From Halocafeteria seosinensis (lineage: Eukaryota; Sar; Bigyra; Bicosoecida): a stretch of 64,000 nucleotides of DNA. The stretch is taken from the NCBI GenBank assembly GCA_001687465.1, contig LVLI01000172.1, positions 186,001 through 250,000 of the forward strand. The letters are read 5' to 3'. The notes below the pieces were generated by a model. It had not been told where the DNA came from. It ran no database searches and was given only the letters and a program-made list of their open reading frames with translations. The position numbers were made by a program, and so were the translations under genes. Of this stretch, positions 50,474-61,519 are shown one piece after another (position 1 is the stretch's first letter; every line of letters begins with the position of its first letter).

Positions 50474-53400
50474 ATGGATGTGAGCTTCGGCTCAGATCGG
50501 TCTGCGACCGTTAGAGGAGGTGGTGGTGGAGGGGGACCAGGGCACTACACCTCTCATCCTGGTCCCCTCGGATCCTCTCAAGGTCCTCGACAACCCCAGG
50601 AGCAGTCGCCTTACATTCGTGAAGGAAACACGAAATTCCAGTCTGGAGTGGCTTCCGGTCATGCTTCATGGGGAATTCCTCCCAGACCATCGGAACCTCA
50701 TTTGAATACCGCACATGTATGATATGAACCAAGTGTTTTCCTAGCTCCACTTTCATGACTTTCGCCCCCCTTTTTTTGTCCTGCAACAGAAAGAGAAGTC
50801 CCAGTCCCAACGAAGACCAAGTGGTGAGGATGACCGAAATGAATTGGAACACCAACAGCAGTGGTACATGCAAAACGAAAGGCCTCAGAAAAAAGTGCAC
50901 ACTCGACCGGGGTTTGAGGAAGGTCCACACACGGAAGCACGTACAGTTATGCCTCAGTTCAACTCGCACAAACGAGACCTAGTCGAGCCTGAGTACAATG
51001 ACTCCCTGTATCGGGAACGCTTCGAAGCGTTACGCGCAGCATACGAATCAAGGATTCATTCACTAGCCAGCAAGGTAAGGCACGCGGTACTCTTTAAAGG
51101 TATATGTCTATGGAGACTTATGTATGGCTTGAATCCTACAGCTGGAAGAGTCCCTGCACAAGGTTTACGCTGATGAAGGGATTCCAACAATGAAACGGGA
51201 CGATAGCTCATCGCAATTTGTACAAGTAAGTATCGAGCGGTGTAAAGCACCTTATGCTACCACTTCAGCATAGAATTCCTGTTTAAATGGCAGGATAGGA
51301 TTCATGAAATTATTGTAGAAGCATTCCATGATGAAAAAGAAAATGTGATTAGTCGCTTGATGGAGTCCAATGCAAACAAGGAAAGCCACATAGCCGGTCT
51401 GGAACAGTAAGTATAGGAGCTGTGTTAGATTCTCGAAACTTCTTCCTCCAAATTTGCATCATCTTTCAGAGAATTGGATGGGTTCAGAATGAAGTACCAT
51501 AGAGATTCGGCGCGACATGAACAAGAGAAACAACATTGGGAGGTAACTACCTCTGAGTCGTACGACCGACTGTTGGAAACGCAGAGACAAACTGAACGAC
51601 AACTTAGTGCCACCGTTGAAGAACTAAACGAAGCGAAGCGGCAGTCTTCAAAATACTATAGCGATAAGGAGTATTGGCGACAACAGTGCAATCACCTCGA
51701 GGCCCGCCTCCAACATGTTCGAGAGAGTGCAGACAACGTATCTTCCACTCATAAAGATACCTTCCAGAGAGAATACAACATGCAGCAGCATATCAAGCAA
51801 CTACAAGCTCAATTGAAAAGAGAACAAAAGAACCATGAGGTCACTGCCTCGAAATTTGATGAGGCTTTGTCGACCGCGGAAGAACTTGAGCAAAGGGTGA
51901 GAGAGAAGGACAGTAGGGACTCAGAGCTAAGTGAAGCCGTGCATGAACGAAACAAACTTCGAGGTGAGAACAAGAACCTCCGTTACCGACTTGAAGAGTG
52001 GTGAGTATCCAACAGTAGTTTGGGTTGATATATTCGGTAATGTTAGTTGCTCGTGTCATACAGGCAAAAGGATTATTGTGCTTTGCAACAAGAACTATCG
52101 GATACACAGAAGCAACTAAGGGATGTGGAGCAAGCTCGGGATCAGCTACAGAGTCGGTACATTGATATGGGTAGTCGTGTCGAACAATTAGCAAATTCTG
52201 AAACCCATAGAAAGCGACAATATGTGGAGCAACTAAACGAGCAACTACACGAAACCCAGCAGGCGAAACAGGACCTAGAACTGCAGGTGGAGGAACAAAA
52301 CGCAAAGTTGCAACGTATGGACGCAGATGTTAAGAGGAAAACAGAGCAACTCAACAGTCTTCAAGATGAGAAAGCTGATCTGACTTCTAGGCTCGAAGAG
52401 TCGAAGGAGCTTACGCGAAAGCTGGAACAGTTGAACGAGGAAAATGCTTCACACAAGGAAAGGGAGTCCCAATTGCAAGCAAGGTGCAATGATCTGTCAC
52501 AACGACTGTCTGACAGTCAATATGCCCTCTCTGAAGCTAAAGTTTCCCACCAGCAAGAGCTTCTGAACTTACGCAGCGAACTCGACCAAGAGAAGGATGA
52601 CTTGCGATCCCAGCTTCATGAAAAGTATGATACATTGTTGAAGGATACAACTAAAAGTCTGGAACAGCAGATTTCTGAATTAGCGGCGGCCCGAGATGCG
52701 GCGTTGGAGAAAGCCAGTAACGCCATTGGGACGGAGCAGCATCGCTCTGAGATAGAGCAAGTACGGAGGGAGGAGCAAGAACGTATAAGTAACACGTACG
52801 AAGAAACACTACATCATGAAAGGGAGGTGTCAAGAAAAGAAGTAGGTGTTCTAAAGGAACAACTGGGTGGCTTACGAGACAGTAACGAGCGGTTGCATCA
52901 GCAACTCAACGAAGCACAAGCATCGGCTCGAACATATCAACAGGAGAACAAAAACATGAAGGAGAGGCTCAATGAGGTAGAGCGCCAATTAGAAGAGACG
53001 GACACCCAATTGGAGGAGGAGAGAAACCGCCATCAGCAGCTACAGGAACAACTGCGATACAAGGAGAGAGATGTGAACGAAAAAGAAGCCCAAGCTGATC
53101 TACTTACGCATGACGAATTCGAGAAAAAAGTTAGCGAATTGGAGAGTCTTCAGCAACAAGTAGGGGACTATCAAGTGGAGATGCATAACGTGGAACAAGA
53201 CCGCAAGAAATGGAGGACCTCCTATGAACAGATTCATAGCCTTTATGAAAACGCGAGAGAGGAGAATTCCTCTCTGCATCAGAAGTTCAGTGACTTAGAG
53301 GAAAAGTGCAATCATCAGACAGACCTTATAGAAACGCTTCGAACAGAGCTGTCGGAAAAATCAGCTGAAACTCGTAGAGCAATGTCGCAGATGGAAATCG

Positions 53401-55445
53401 TCAATTCCGAAAAATCACGGCTTGAGCGAGAGGTAAAAGACAAACAGGAAAAGCTCGAACAGGCTACGGCTAAGCTTAGTGACTACGACACTAAACTTCA
53501 TACAAACACTTTCGATTCATATAAATGGATAGTTGGCGAAGTTGCTCGCTTAAGATCTCAATTCGACGCATTACGCAAGTCAGCAGAGGACGAGTTAGAG
53601 TTCTATCAAGGATTCTGCTCAAATCAGTTTACTGCTATTTTGCGGAACCAGCCAGCTATCGAACACAAAGCAGTCTACAAAAAGGCGAAGCAGATGCTTG
53701 ATCAGTGGCGAGAAGAAGAAGCTTGGAGAAAGGAGATGCAAGTTTCCCATGCAGTGCAGCGGGAGAAAGAGCAGTTTACCAGGGAAAAGGAAGAACTCAA
53801 AGAACAACTTGAGCATCTGAAAGCAGAAAACGACAAGTTATCAGTTAGTCATAATTTTCTGCAGCAGCGTATAATGAACTGTATTCGATCTGCTAATAGG
53901 TGGTTGTCGCAAGAATCACAAGTTTCTGAAGACCATACAGATCCGGAGTGCTCTATTGAGCTTTTGGAGGGTGCAACTGGCAGCCTATGTCGAATACTGG
54001 AGAGTTATGAACATCATAATTCTCAGATGCAAGGAGACTATGAGCATTTAACTGAAGAGCTGAAGAAGTATGAATCATCCACCGCAGCTTATGAAGAAAG
54101 ATTGCAGAGTCTGGCACATACTATCTCATCAGTATGCTCTTTACCGCACCAGGCTATGTACGCGTTGACTGAAGCGTCGACCGAAGAATCGTTCAACCAG
54201 GAGCTGCATCAGATCTCCTTGAATCTCTCGGAGAAAATGAAGAACGGCGAATCAACTAATGCCCAACTCCAAGAGCATGTTTCTCAACTGCAGTCTCAAT
54301 TGGAAAGCTATAGATCAACGTTAGCTGCTGAAAGAGAGGAACTGAACAAAACCCGAGAGCAGTTGTTTGAATCAGAAAGGTACGCTGCTAAGATCCAAGT
54401 CGAACTTTCAGAAACCAAGTCCAACTTGGAAACTTCCAATGCACGAATCGAAGCATTGAAGAAGAGTGTAGAAGAAAAGGATACACGTATCAATAAGATT
54501 CAAGAAGAACTCAAAGAAGAATATGGGCAGAAGATCGAGCGCCTAGAAGAATCCTTAAATGAAGAGCGGGAACAGCATGAGAATACGAAACAAAAGATGC
54601 ATTCTCAGAGCTCCATGAGCAAAGAAGATATAGACAAGCAGGTAGAAGAGATGGTGCAGCAGAAGTCTGAGCATTTTAAGTCGCAATTAGAGGAGACAAA
54701 GCGCAGATTGGATCGCTCCAATAGTAAGACACACAAGTTAAGGGAAGAGTTACTGAAAACTGCGAGGGATGCTGATGAGACAATTACTCAGGAGCGTTAT
54801 TTGAGAGAAGAAAAAGAAAGAGAACTCAAGAGTGCAAAGTCAAAGTTGATGAGGACAATTACCAAACTAAAAGAAAAGGATGAGAAACTTTCTAACTTGA
54901 AGGAATCACTTCATACCATTAGGTCCAGACTACGCACATACCAGGAAAGCAGTGATCAACTAGCATCGAGTAACAGCTCTCAAGGAAGGACTATCGGCAG
55001 TTTGCAGGCAATTTTGCAACGAAGTTTAGACACTCTCTCTCCCGAGAATATAAATTCTGCACAACAGTTAAGCGAAAACACTGAAAGGTTAAAGAGTAAA
55101 GTATACCGACAACCCCGCAACGGTCGACGAACATCTGGTCATTCAAGAAGGTCAAGCGCTAGTATTCGAAGAGGAAGTCAGGAAAGTGACTCGACCGGCT
55201 TTCTAAAGAGCCTGGGCGAGAAGGATTCCACACATACTTCTTCAAACAGACCCTTGGAGGAATCTCGGTATAGTCATGACAATGCTCAAGGAAACACTGC
55301 AGGCATGGAGGCTCGCACGTTCACCTCCCAGCTTCCCGAGGAAGCACTAAGATCGACGAACTCAGAGTCCTTTATAACAGATAGCACTATCCCCGCTGAG
55401 CATCACCAGGAAAGTGCGGGCAGTTTGTCGGAAGGGGAGTTATGA
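50474..55445 (+). CDS. Long coiled-coil protein, six exons, 1,545 aa
   Basis: Exons 50474-50716, 50790-51074, 51142-51225, 51294-51406, 51470-52000 and 52064-55445, all phase-consistent. The N-terminal ~80 residues are Gly/Pro-rich (a run of seven glycines after VRG). A semi-ordered block at ~125-215 (YRERFEALRAAYESRIHSL; DRIHEIIVEAFHDEKENV) leads into heptad-repeat coiled coil from ~215 to ~1400. The coil is interrupted at ~880-940 (YKWIVGEVARLRSQFDALR, FYQGFCSNQFTAILRNQP) and at ~1010-1060 (IMNCIRSANRWLSQES). The tail is Ser/Arg-rich (SGHSRRSSASIRRGSQ), then acidic. The architecture fits a structural protein of centrosome/basal body, Golgi or cytoskeleton. I do not recognise a specific family, and no motor or GRIP motif was seen. 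Confidence 0.85.
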
Positions 55446-55929
55446 AGCGATGTCCCGCCTTAAACAATGGACGGGCAATGTTCATACCCATGCTGTGATT
55501 TCTTTTTCACACTATAATCTTTATCCTCTACTGCAATTGGAGGCTGTACGACGCATCCGCAGCGTAGCATATACGGTGAATGTCATGATATTGTATGAAT
55601 TGACATGCAAGTGGATAGGGTATTTGGTAACAGTTTGGTGAGTGCGGAAGCATTTGCAGTTGACTAGGAGGCTACAGAGTAATCAGTAGCTTTTCTTCCT
55701 CCATAGAAAGAATGTCTACAATTTTTTCTTCTCACCCGATGTATGACGATCGTCGGTATTTTGTTCTGGGTAATGTGCCTTAGTCTACACACGCGTTATT
55801 TTGGTGTCCGAACTCATCCAGCGCAAGAAAGTTTAGTTGACAGAGAAACACTTTTGGACAAATTTTAGGAGTCTGCTGTGCCGTTTCCGTGCGGGTCGGG
55901 GACTTGCAGCGAAAGCCAATATGAGTTTC
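55446..55929. other. Intergenic region between convergent genes
   Basis: 484 bases between the coiled-coil stop and the stop of the first Zn2Cys6 gene. Contains only unremarkable short frames and should hold both 3' ends. Confidence 0.5.
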
Positions 55930-56707
55930 TTAATTTTCCCCGTGGTGGGTATCATCATTGTCATTGAGGTCCTCTTGCTCGAGGGCTTCCGAGAATATAT
56001 CCTCGCTTTCTTCGAGGGACGGAAAGAGCGGAGATTTTTCATTTGTCTCTGACACATTAGGCATATCTCTTGGGGACGCATTTAGCTCGCTCACTTGCTG
56101 CGGGATATTACCATCTGTAACAACTACGCATAGCTCCTAAGTACGTGTGTCGCTTACTGGCTGCGGAAGGTTGACTTCCGTAGTTATCCCGCAAAGATGA
56201 AGTGCGCTATTTGAGAATGTGTCTTCCATCGTGGTGGCCATCAACTGGCTGGGCTCCCATGCAACATTCGTAGAGGCGTTTAATCCATCTGTGGAAGCCA
56301 ACCAGTTAGTAACTGTAGCTGTTGTTTCAGTGGGAGTTGGTTCCTGGTTAATGGTTTCACTCCGGGGTTGGGTGGAAGCGAGAACCCAGTCTACCAAAGA
56401 AATGTCGCTCCGGGAGTTGTCAGGAAGCGTCTTTGCCTCCTTGCATTGATCATCAATATGGTCTTGAATTTCCCGCCGTCGCTTTTCACTACGCGACGGC
56501 TGATCCACGCATCGGGATGGAGTCCCCTTAACCTGGCACCGCTGCTACGAAAAAATGAAAGCATTAAAGATGATACCCTCCCGTCCACCCATTGTTTTAC
56601 GCACTTACCTTGCAGGGGCGAAATTCGTCACACTTTTGCTTACTTTTTGCACATGGAACACATGCCTTCCTCACTCGCTTCGAGGGCTCCCGCGAAACCG
56701 TCGCCAT
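55930..56707 (-). CDS. Zn2Cys6 binuclear-cluster transcription factor 1, three exons, 216 aa
   Basis: Exons 56707-56609, 56541-56158 and 56097-55930. Intron 1 splits the cluster. Joined, it reads KACVPCAKSKQKC, then DEFRPCKRC, then QVKGTPSRC, with spacing C-X2-C-X6-C-X5-C-X2-C-X8-C, the classic fungal-type DNA-binding fold holding two Zn ions. After the cluster come a Lys/Arg helix (SEKRRREIQDH) and the motif LPDNSRSDISLVDWVLAST, shared with the second factor. The last exon is strongly acidic (SLEESEDIFSEALEQEDLND), a likely activation region. The 60-base intron 2 (gtaagc...cccgcag) was chosen because it alone keeps the acidic frame open. It has no fungal-specific middle homology domain. Target genes are unknown. 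Confidence 0.85.
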
Positions 56708-57613
56708 GAACTTGAAGAGAATAATAGGCTAAGAACCTGCAGTGTCGATTTTCATCGTTGAATTGGGAATAAGATTCAACTCAATGCAAAATTGCTCGTT
56801 CATACCGGATACGACGACGTTCTCCTCGAAAGGGATTTTCCGCTTTCTTGCACTTACCTGGTAGAGGAGTGTTATCTGGATTACCCCGTATTACTCGGAG
56901 CCAGCACTAATAATTGTAACTACAAGCCAACGTGTACCCAGAAGCAGTAACCATGAATGGCTTCAAGACATGGCACTATCAACACAGTTGTGTGCTTCTA
57001 TTATGTTCCTGCTGGCTTCAAGTGGGGCTTCCAATCTGGCTGTTACGTTCTCCGGGACTCCCGTTCCTTCTCCGGGACCCGGTTCTCGCAACGGGATATT
57101 CGATCGAGCGACCGAAAACACTCTTTTTTATACCTGTATCTGCCAACATCATGGCAAGAACCCGAAAGCACAGTTTACCAGAGGTGGGGAGCACGGAAAA
57201 GGAGACAACTCCGGGGCGACCTTCGACTGAGGTCATACTGTGTGTTCAGGAGGGAGTTGGACTTGACGAACCGAACTGAGTGCTGGTGTCTACTGGTACC
57301 TAGTTATCCCTTAACAACAGGGAGGGATCCGGACTCCCTATAAACTCGCTAGGGGAGTATTTCCCTATAGCCACATGAAAAAACAATATATACCTAGTTA
57401 TCCCAATTTCGAGAGAGGCGTGGTCGCCGTCCGCACGGCAATTGTACCATAAATCAAGTTTGTGTTGAGACTCTTGCCAACTTGAGACATTGCATGACAT
57501 TAGTTTATGATGTTCTATTCAGGTGAGTAGTGCCTGGGAGAAGCATGGCTTTGGAATCTCGTTGTACCCACTGAGCAGGATACATCAACTGTGCTATCGG
57601 TTCTTCCCTGTGA
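56708..57613. other. Intergenic region with weak coding candidates
   Basis: 906 bases between the first Zn2Cys6 start and the lipoyl-protein stop. It contains one 86-codon frame with a signal-like start (listed separately) and, at 56760-56950, a Cys-containing open stretch without a start codon. Neither shows a known motif. The promoter of the Zn2Cys6 gene should lie at its left end. Confidence 0.4.
56970..57230 (+). CDS. Possible small secreted protein, 86 aa
   Basis: ATG frame with a hydrophobic N-terminus (MALSTQLCASIMFLLASSGA) that would serve as a signal peptide. A Gly/Pro/Ser-rich part and a short Cys-His cluster (YTCICQHHGKN) follow. All three frames are open for long stretches here, which weakens the call. 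No homology is recognised. It could equally be chance. Confidence 0.2.
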   Translation: MALSTQLCASIMFLLASSGASNLAVTFSGTPVPSPGPGSRNGIFDRATENTLFYTCICQHHGKNPKAQFTRGGEHGKGDNSGATFD

Positions 57614-58322
57614 CTACGGAGAGAAATAGTCTACCAATTCACCGGCAAATTCTTCAGCAGGATTTGTCTCTTCTGTTTCCGTAGCTTCAGGTTCGGGAAC
57701 CTCAGCAGCAGTATTGGATACTTCGCCCCCACCCAGATCGTCTTCCAAAAGGTCCTTGAAAGCTTTTACATCTTCCTTCTCCTCCACCATAATTGCCACT
57801 ATTTTGCCGAGAGGTACATCCGGTGTTCCTTCGGGGACTAAAATTTTAGCCAAATACCCTTCCTCTTGCCATTCACAGTCCACTGTGTGTAGGGTAGCTT
57901 TATCTGTTTCCACTTCGGCCAAGATATCCCCCGGGTTCAATGCATCACCTTCCTGTTTATTCCATTTCGCCAATGTACCCTTCTCCATCGTCTGCACTCA
58001 CAAAACACAAATACCTATGAGGGTGGTACCAAAAAATATGATTCTTAGATGGCAACGAACTTACAGGAGACAATCGAGGCATCTGAATCGGGGAATACTC
58101 TGGATATTCCCCTCCAGCAGATGCTGCCGCCGCAGCGGCGGCAGCTGACAAACGTCTTGCTCCAGCAGGATGCACGGGAATCGGTGAATAAAATTTGGGT
58201 GTCCTTGTATAGGAGGGAATAGATGACATTATCCTGCTCCAATAGGAAGTTGCTTCAAGAAAAGAGGCTGTCCTCGTTTTAGGGCCTTTATGAAGGCCAT
58301 GACGTCGTATAATCATCATCAT
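57614..58322 (-). CDS. Mitochondrial lipoyl-domain-only protein (truncated E2/PDHX-like), two exons, 211 aa
   Basis: Exons 58322-58065 and 57991-57614, joined across a gtaagt...gtgcag intron inside the lipoyl domain (MPRLSP|TMEKGTLAKWNK). The N-terminus is Arg/Ser-rich without acidic residues (MMMIIRRHGLHKGPKTRTAS), a likely mitochondrial presequence. An alanine run follows at ~64-70. The lipoyl domain (~80-165) has EVETDKATLHTVDCEW with the lipoylated lysine, GYLAKILVPEGT and IAIMVEEKEDVKAFKDL, typical of pyruvate dehydrogenase E2 or protein X. The chain then ends in an acidic Glu/Thr/Pro linker and a stop. The peripheral-subunit-binding and acyltransferase domains are missing, and no later exon encoding them was found on this strand. 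The ATG is 67 bases from the divergent GGTase gene. Confidence 0.85.
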
Positions 58323-58389
58323 TGCAGTATTGTTATTGTGTAGGTGTTAATCCGTCATAGATGTCAATCCGGTTTCAGAAGAGTGAAAT
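58323..58389. promoter_or_regulatory. 67-base bidirectional intergenic promoter region
   Basis: Only 67 bases separate the start codons of the lipoyl-protein gene (-) and GGTase I beta (+). Both promoters and 5' leaders must lie here or inside coding sequence. No TATA box is evident. Confidence 0.45.
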
Positions 58390-59661
58390 ATGGAGGAGAT
58401 AACGTGGTGGGGGAAAAAACCCCATGCTCGATATCTCAAGTATATCTTGCATAAAGGCTTAGGCTCCCATGGCATGTCTTTGGATACCCAAAAGCTCCCC
58501 ATTGTACGTAGTACAATGATTGGGACGGTTCGCTTAGGTTGGACCTCACATTTAGGTTGTTTGCAGGCTATGTTTACGGTCACGGGACTTCAGATATTAG
58601 GAGAGAAGGAGGAGGAAGATACCTCCATACCAAGGCTTTCTGCTCAAGAGAAAGCCACTATTATTAATTGGATTTACGTGCTTCAGACTCCTCGAATCGA
58701 TGAGGATGAAGAGGGCAATGGATACTGTGGGTTTGAAACGGGGAATTCAATTTCTCACCCGGACAAAAATCTGCTGGCAACTCCCTCTATGGCCAGTACC
58801 TTCTCGGCGTTGGCTCTGTTGAAAGCATTAGGCGATGATTTCTCGCGCGTGGACAAGCAGGGAATTTTGAACTTTGCTTCGAAGTGTCAACGTGAAGATG
58901 GAAGCTTCTCTAGTTTTGCAACACCCAGTGAGGAGGATCTCCGGTTTACATTTAGTGCTATTGCTTCATGCTATATCTTGCGTGACTTTTCGACAATTGA
59001 TATTGAAAAGGCGGTGAAACATATAGCGCAGTGTCAGGTATGTTTCTGCTTTTTGTGTCTGACATGTGACTTACTAGGCGAACCGCGTGGTCTCTTGCCC
59101 AGACGTATGAAGGTGGATTTGGCATTGCACCCTGGTGCGAGGCGCACGGGGGGTCTACATTTTGTGCGGTGGCTGCTCTGAAATTGATGGATACGACGTT
59201 TGAAGAAAAAGAGGAAACGAATAGCAAATTTATTGAATCGTGCCTTGGGCGGAAACAATCAAACAGACTGATACGTTGGCTGCTTGCACGGCAAGTAGCG
59301 GGGCAGACAGGAGGCTACAATGGCAGAACGAATAAGCCTCCAGATTCTTGTTATTCGTTTTGGGTGGGCGCCACTATCGATATCCTTGGACTCACAGAAT
59401 TGGTTGACGCGGAATTTATACTTAAGTGGGTATTTCTATGTCAAGATGACGCGCAAGGTACGCTTAGCATTATGTTGTAGCTATCTTGGTATTATGGGTG
59501 GAGCTGTTTCCATGAATGCAGGAGGAATAGGGAAGGATGATGAAGCACAGAGCGATCCTTTACACACCTGCCATTCGCTAAGTGGTCTATCTTTGCTCGA
59601 ATTCAATACCTTGAGCGAGATTGATGCCTGCCTCAGCATAATTAAGTCCTGCGAACATTAA
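58390..59661 (+). CDS. PGGT1B: Protein geranylgeranyltransferase type I beta subunit, four exons, 359 aa
   Basis: Exons 58390-58503, 58567-59037, 59103-59457 and 59522-59661, all in phase. The first intron is 63 bases and open in frame, but splicing it out joins KLPI to AMFTVTGLQIL as in the family. The enzyme attaches geranylgeranyl to CaaX proteins such as Rho GTPases, as the catalytic half of a heterodimer. Alpha-alpha barrel repeats are seen: IINWIYVLQ; CQREDGSFSS; TYEGGFGIAPWCEAHGGSTF; AGQTGGYNGRTNKPPDSCYS. Zinc ligands are D276, C278 (PPDSCYSFWVGA) and H328 (DPLHTCHSLSGL). The length fits GGTase I (~360-377) better than farnesyltransferase beta (~430). The stop codon is separated from that of the convergent Zn2Cys6 gene by a single base. 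Confidence 0.92.
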
Positions 59662-59662
59662 G

Positions 59663-60394
59663 TCAGGGATCCTCGGCATTTGTTGGCTCTCTCCAGTCTT
59701 CGGAGTACGTAGCCAAACGGGATACTTCGAACTCAAGATCGGTAAACGGGGAATCAACGGCTCTGTTGAGAGAAGAAAAATGCGTACCTCCGTGCTCATC
59801 TGGCTCTGGGAATATTGTGCTGTAGAAAGAACTGCCCTCCTCCATACCCGTCCACTGCGCGGCGTCGCCGACCAGGAACTCTTCCTCATTGTATGGGCTA
59901 CCCGTAAAGGAAACGTGCTCTCGTATGGTACTTCTTACTTGTTTCATGCTTGGAGCATCGTCCGCACTTCCTTGCCCTAAGGACTCCATGTTTGCCGAGG
60001 TCGTTGACTCACCGGTGGACGTACCGGCGGATGAGTGAGGTCGAGTAGAAGCAAGAATCCAGTCCACTAGTGAAATACCGCTCTCACATGATCTGTTGTC
60101 AGGCAGAGTTCTAGAACTCTTGAATGGATTACCCAGTTGTTCTTCGTTGGCTCGGCGGCGCTTCTCCATTCGTGAGAGTTCGTCTACGCACTCTGAGGGG
60201 ATACCTTTCCTGACACATCTCTGCAAGGGCATAGAGACATTGCTCATTCTTGTGCCATGTTAGCCGAAAACAACACCCACTTGACAAGGACGTGCTTCGT
60301 CGCATTTCGTTTTGCTCTTCGAGCAAGGTTTACAAGCCTTTTGCACCCTTTTCGAGCTTGTAACGTTCCGGATGTCTCGTGCCACTGTCGACAT
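59663..60394 (-). CDS. Zn2Cys6 binuclear-cluster transcription factor 2, two exons, 223 aa
   Basis: Exons 60394-60281 and 60220-59663. The intron uses a GTGGGT donor and TTGCAG acceptor. Spliced, the cluster reads KACKPCSKSKTKC, then DEARPCQRC, then VRKGIPSEC, with the same C-X2-C-X6-C-X5-C-X2-C-X8-C spacing and the same intron position (between the fourth and fifth cysteines, phase 0) as the gene at 55930-56707. The basic helix (RMEKRRRANEEQ) and the motif LPDNRSCESGISLVDWILAS are also shared, so the two are paralogs. The C-terminal half is acidic/Ser-rich (YNEEEFLVGDAAQW; SPFTDLEFEVSRL), a possible activation domain. No other DNA-binding domain is present. Confidence 0.87.
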
Positions 60395-61383
60395 TGCGAG
60401 ATACCCGACAAGTTTTTACTGCAAAGATTGGTATATGAGTTCATTTGAAGCATAAGTGGCTAAATGCATTGGAATGATACTGGTGAAGAGCGTAGAATAA
60501 TGTTCTGCATACCTGTTCGGGGAGCCCGATCCGACACTCACTCCAAGGTCCCAAACTGCGAACTAACTTGCGCTTTGTGAGCGCAACCATAGCTAACGGA
60601 TGAGTGAAAGTGACTAACGTTTGACGGCCAGGGAGGGCATATGTACTCGGGACACTGTCAATCCACGTTATTTTATATGTTCTTGAAGTACACGGAGATA
60701 ACGAGGTCTGGTGAGTCAACTTGCGTACTCTCGCTGTGACGTGGCACGCAAAAAATCGATACGAATGGGTATCTCCATCTACAGAGGTTTCCTTGGATCA
60801 CTGAATAAACAATAATACAGTTGGCAGAAGGCTTATGTCGCATAACACTCTACAACATTGTAAGACAAGGAAGTGTTCGTGTGTCATAGACCTTGACTCA
60901 GTGTAGCCGAGCCCTCGCAGAACAACGTTGATATTGCCTGCTGCAGCAGCACTAGTGTGGCGGTATTCGAGAGAGACGAAGGCATTATACGTAGTTTTAT
61001 CGTGGTTTTTATTCTTATCTCCAACTCGGAGCGATGTTTGCAGAGTTGTTTCGCACATTCGCCGCCCATACACCCGGTGCGGTATGACGTGGCAGTAGAA
61101 ACGCGTGCAGCCGGGTGTGCGTTGAGTGTTGACTCACCACTGGTGAGGAGAGAAAACCCGACAAGAAAGTCTGCGAGGCTAGAGTTCGCGTGATTCAGCA
61201 TCTATTCCTGTGTTCCTGTGAGTAGCTGTTCGTCTTTATACTGGAAGAGATTCTCCCTAGTGGCCGAATCCGACCACCATCCTTTGAGCTTGGTGAAATG
61301 ATGACGGCGCATGTCAGCAAGGCTGCAGGAACAGCGGGCCCGTCGCTGCTTAACACGGCGCATACCGCTCCTCGTTAAGAGGA

Positions 61384-61431
61384 TGCGGTCAACTTCCCGG
61401 CCGGTGGGCTATCTGTCACATTTGTGTGTGT
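61384..61431 (+). repeat. Inverted-repeat arm, copy C (solo)
   Basis: The sequence from TGCGGTCAACTTCCCGGCC through GGTGGGCTATCTGTCACATT and a GT run matches copies A and B near 4.3-4.8 kb, with only about two differences from copy A over ~45 bases. No inverted partner was found in the remaining 2.6 kb of the window. Confidence 0.75.
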
Positions 61432-61519
61432 GAAATGATGACTCTTCGAACTTTGAAGAAGCTGGAAATACAGAAGCAACTTTCTTGATACACGGAACAA
61501 GAGAAGTGTGTTCAGGAGG

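Noticed and set aside
56097-56157. A 21-base or 43-base intron in the first Zn2Cys6 gene
   Set aside because: Earlier acceptors either give an impossibly short intron or a premature stop. The acceptor cccgcag gives a 60-base intron and keeps the acidic frame open.
56760-56950. Retroviral-protease-like stretch (LLVHTGYDDVLL)
   Set aside because: It lacks the catalytic DTG/DSG motif, a start codon and any neighbouring reverse-transcriptase sequence.
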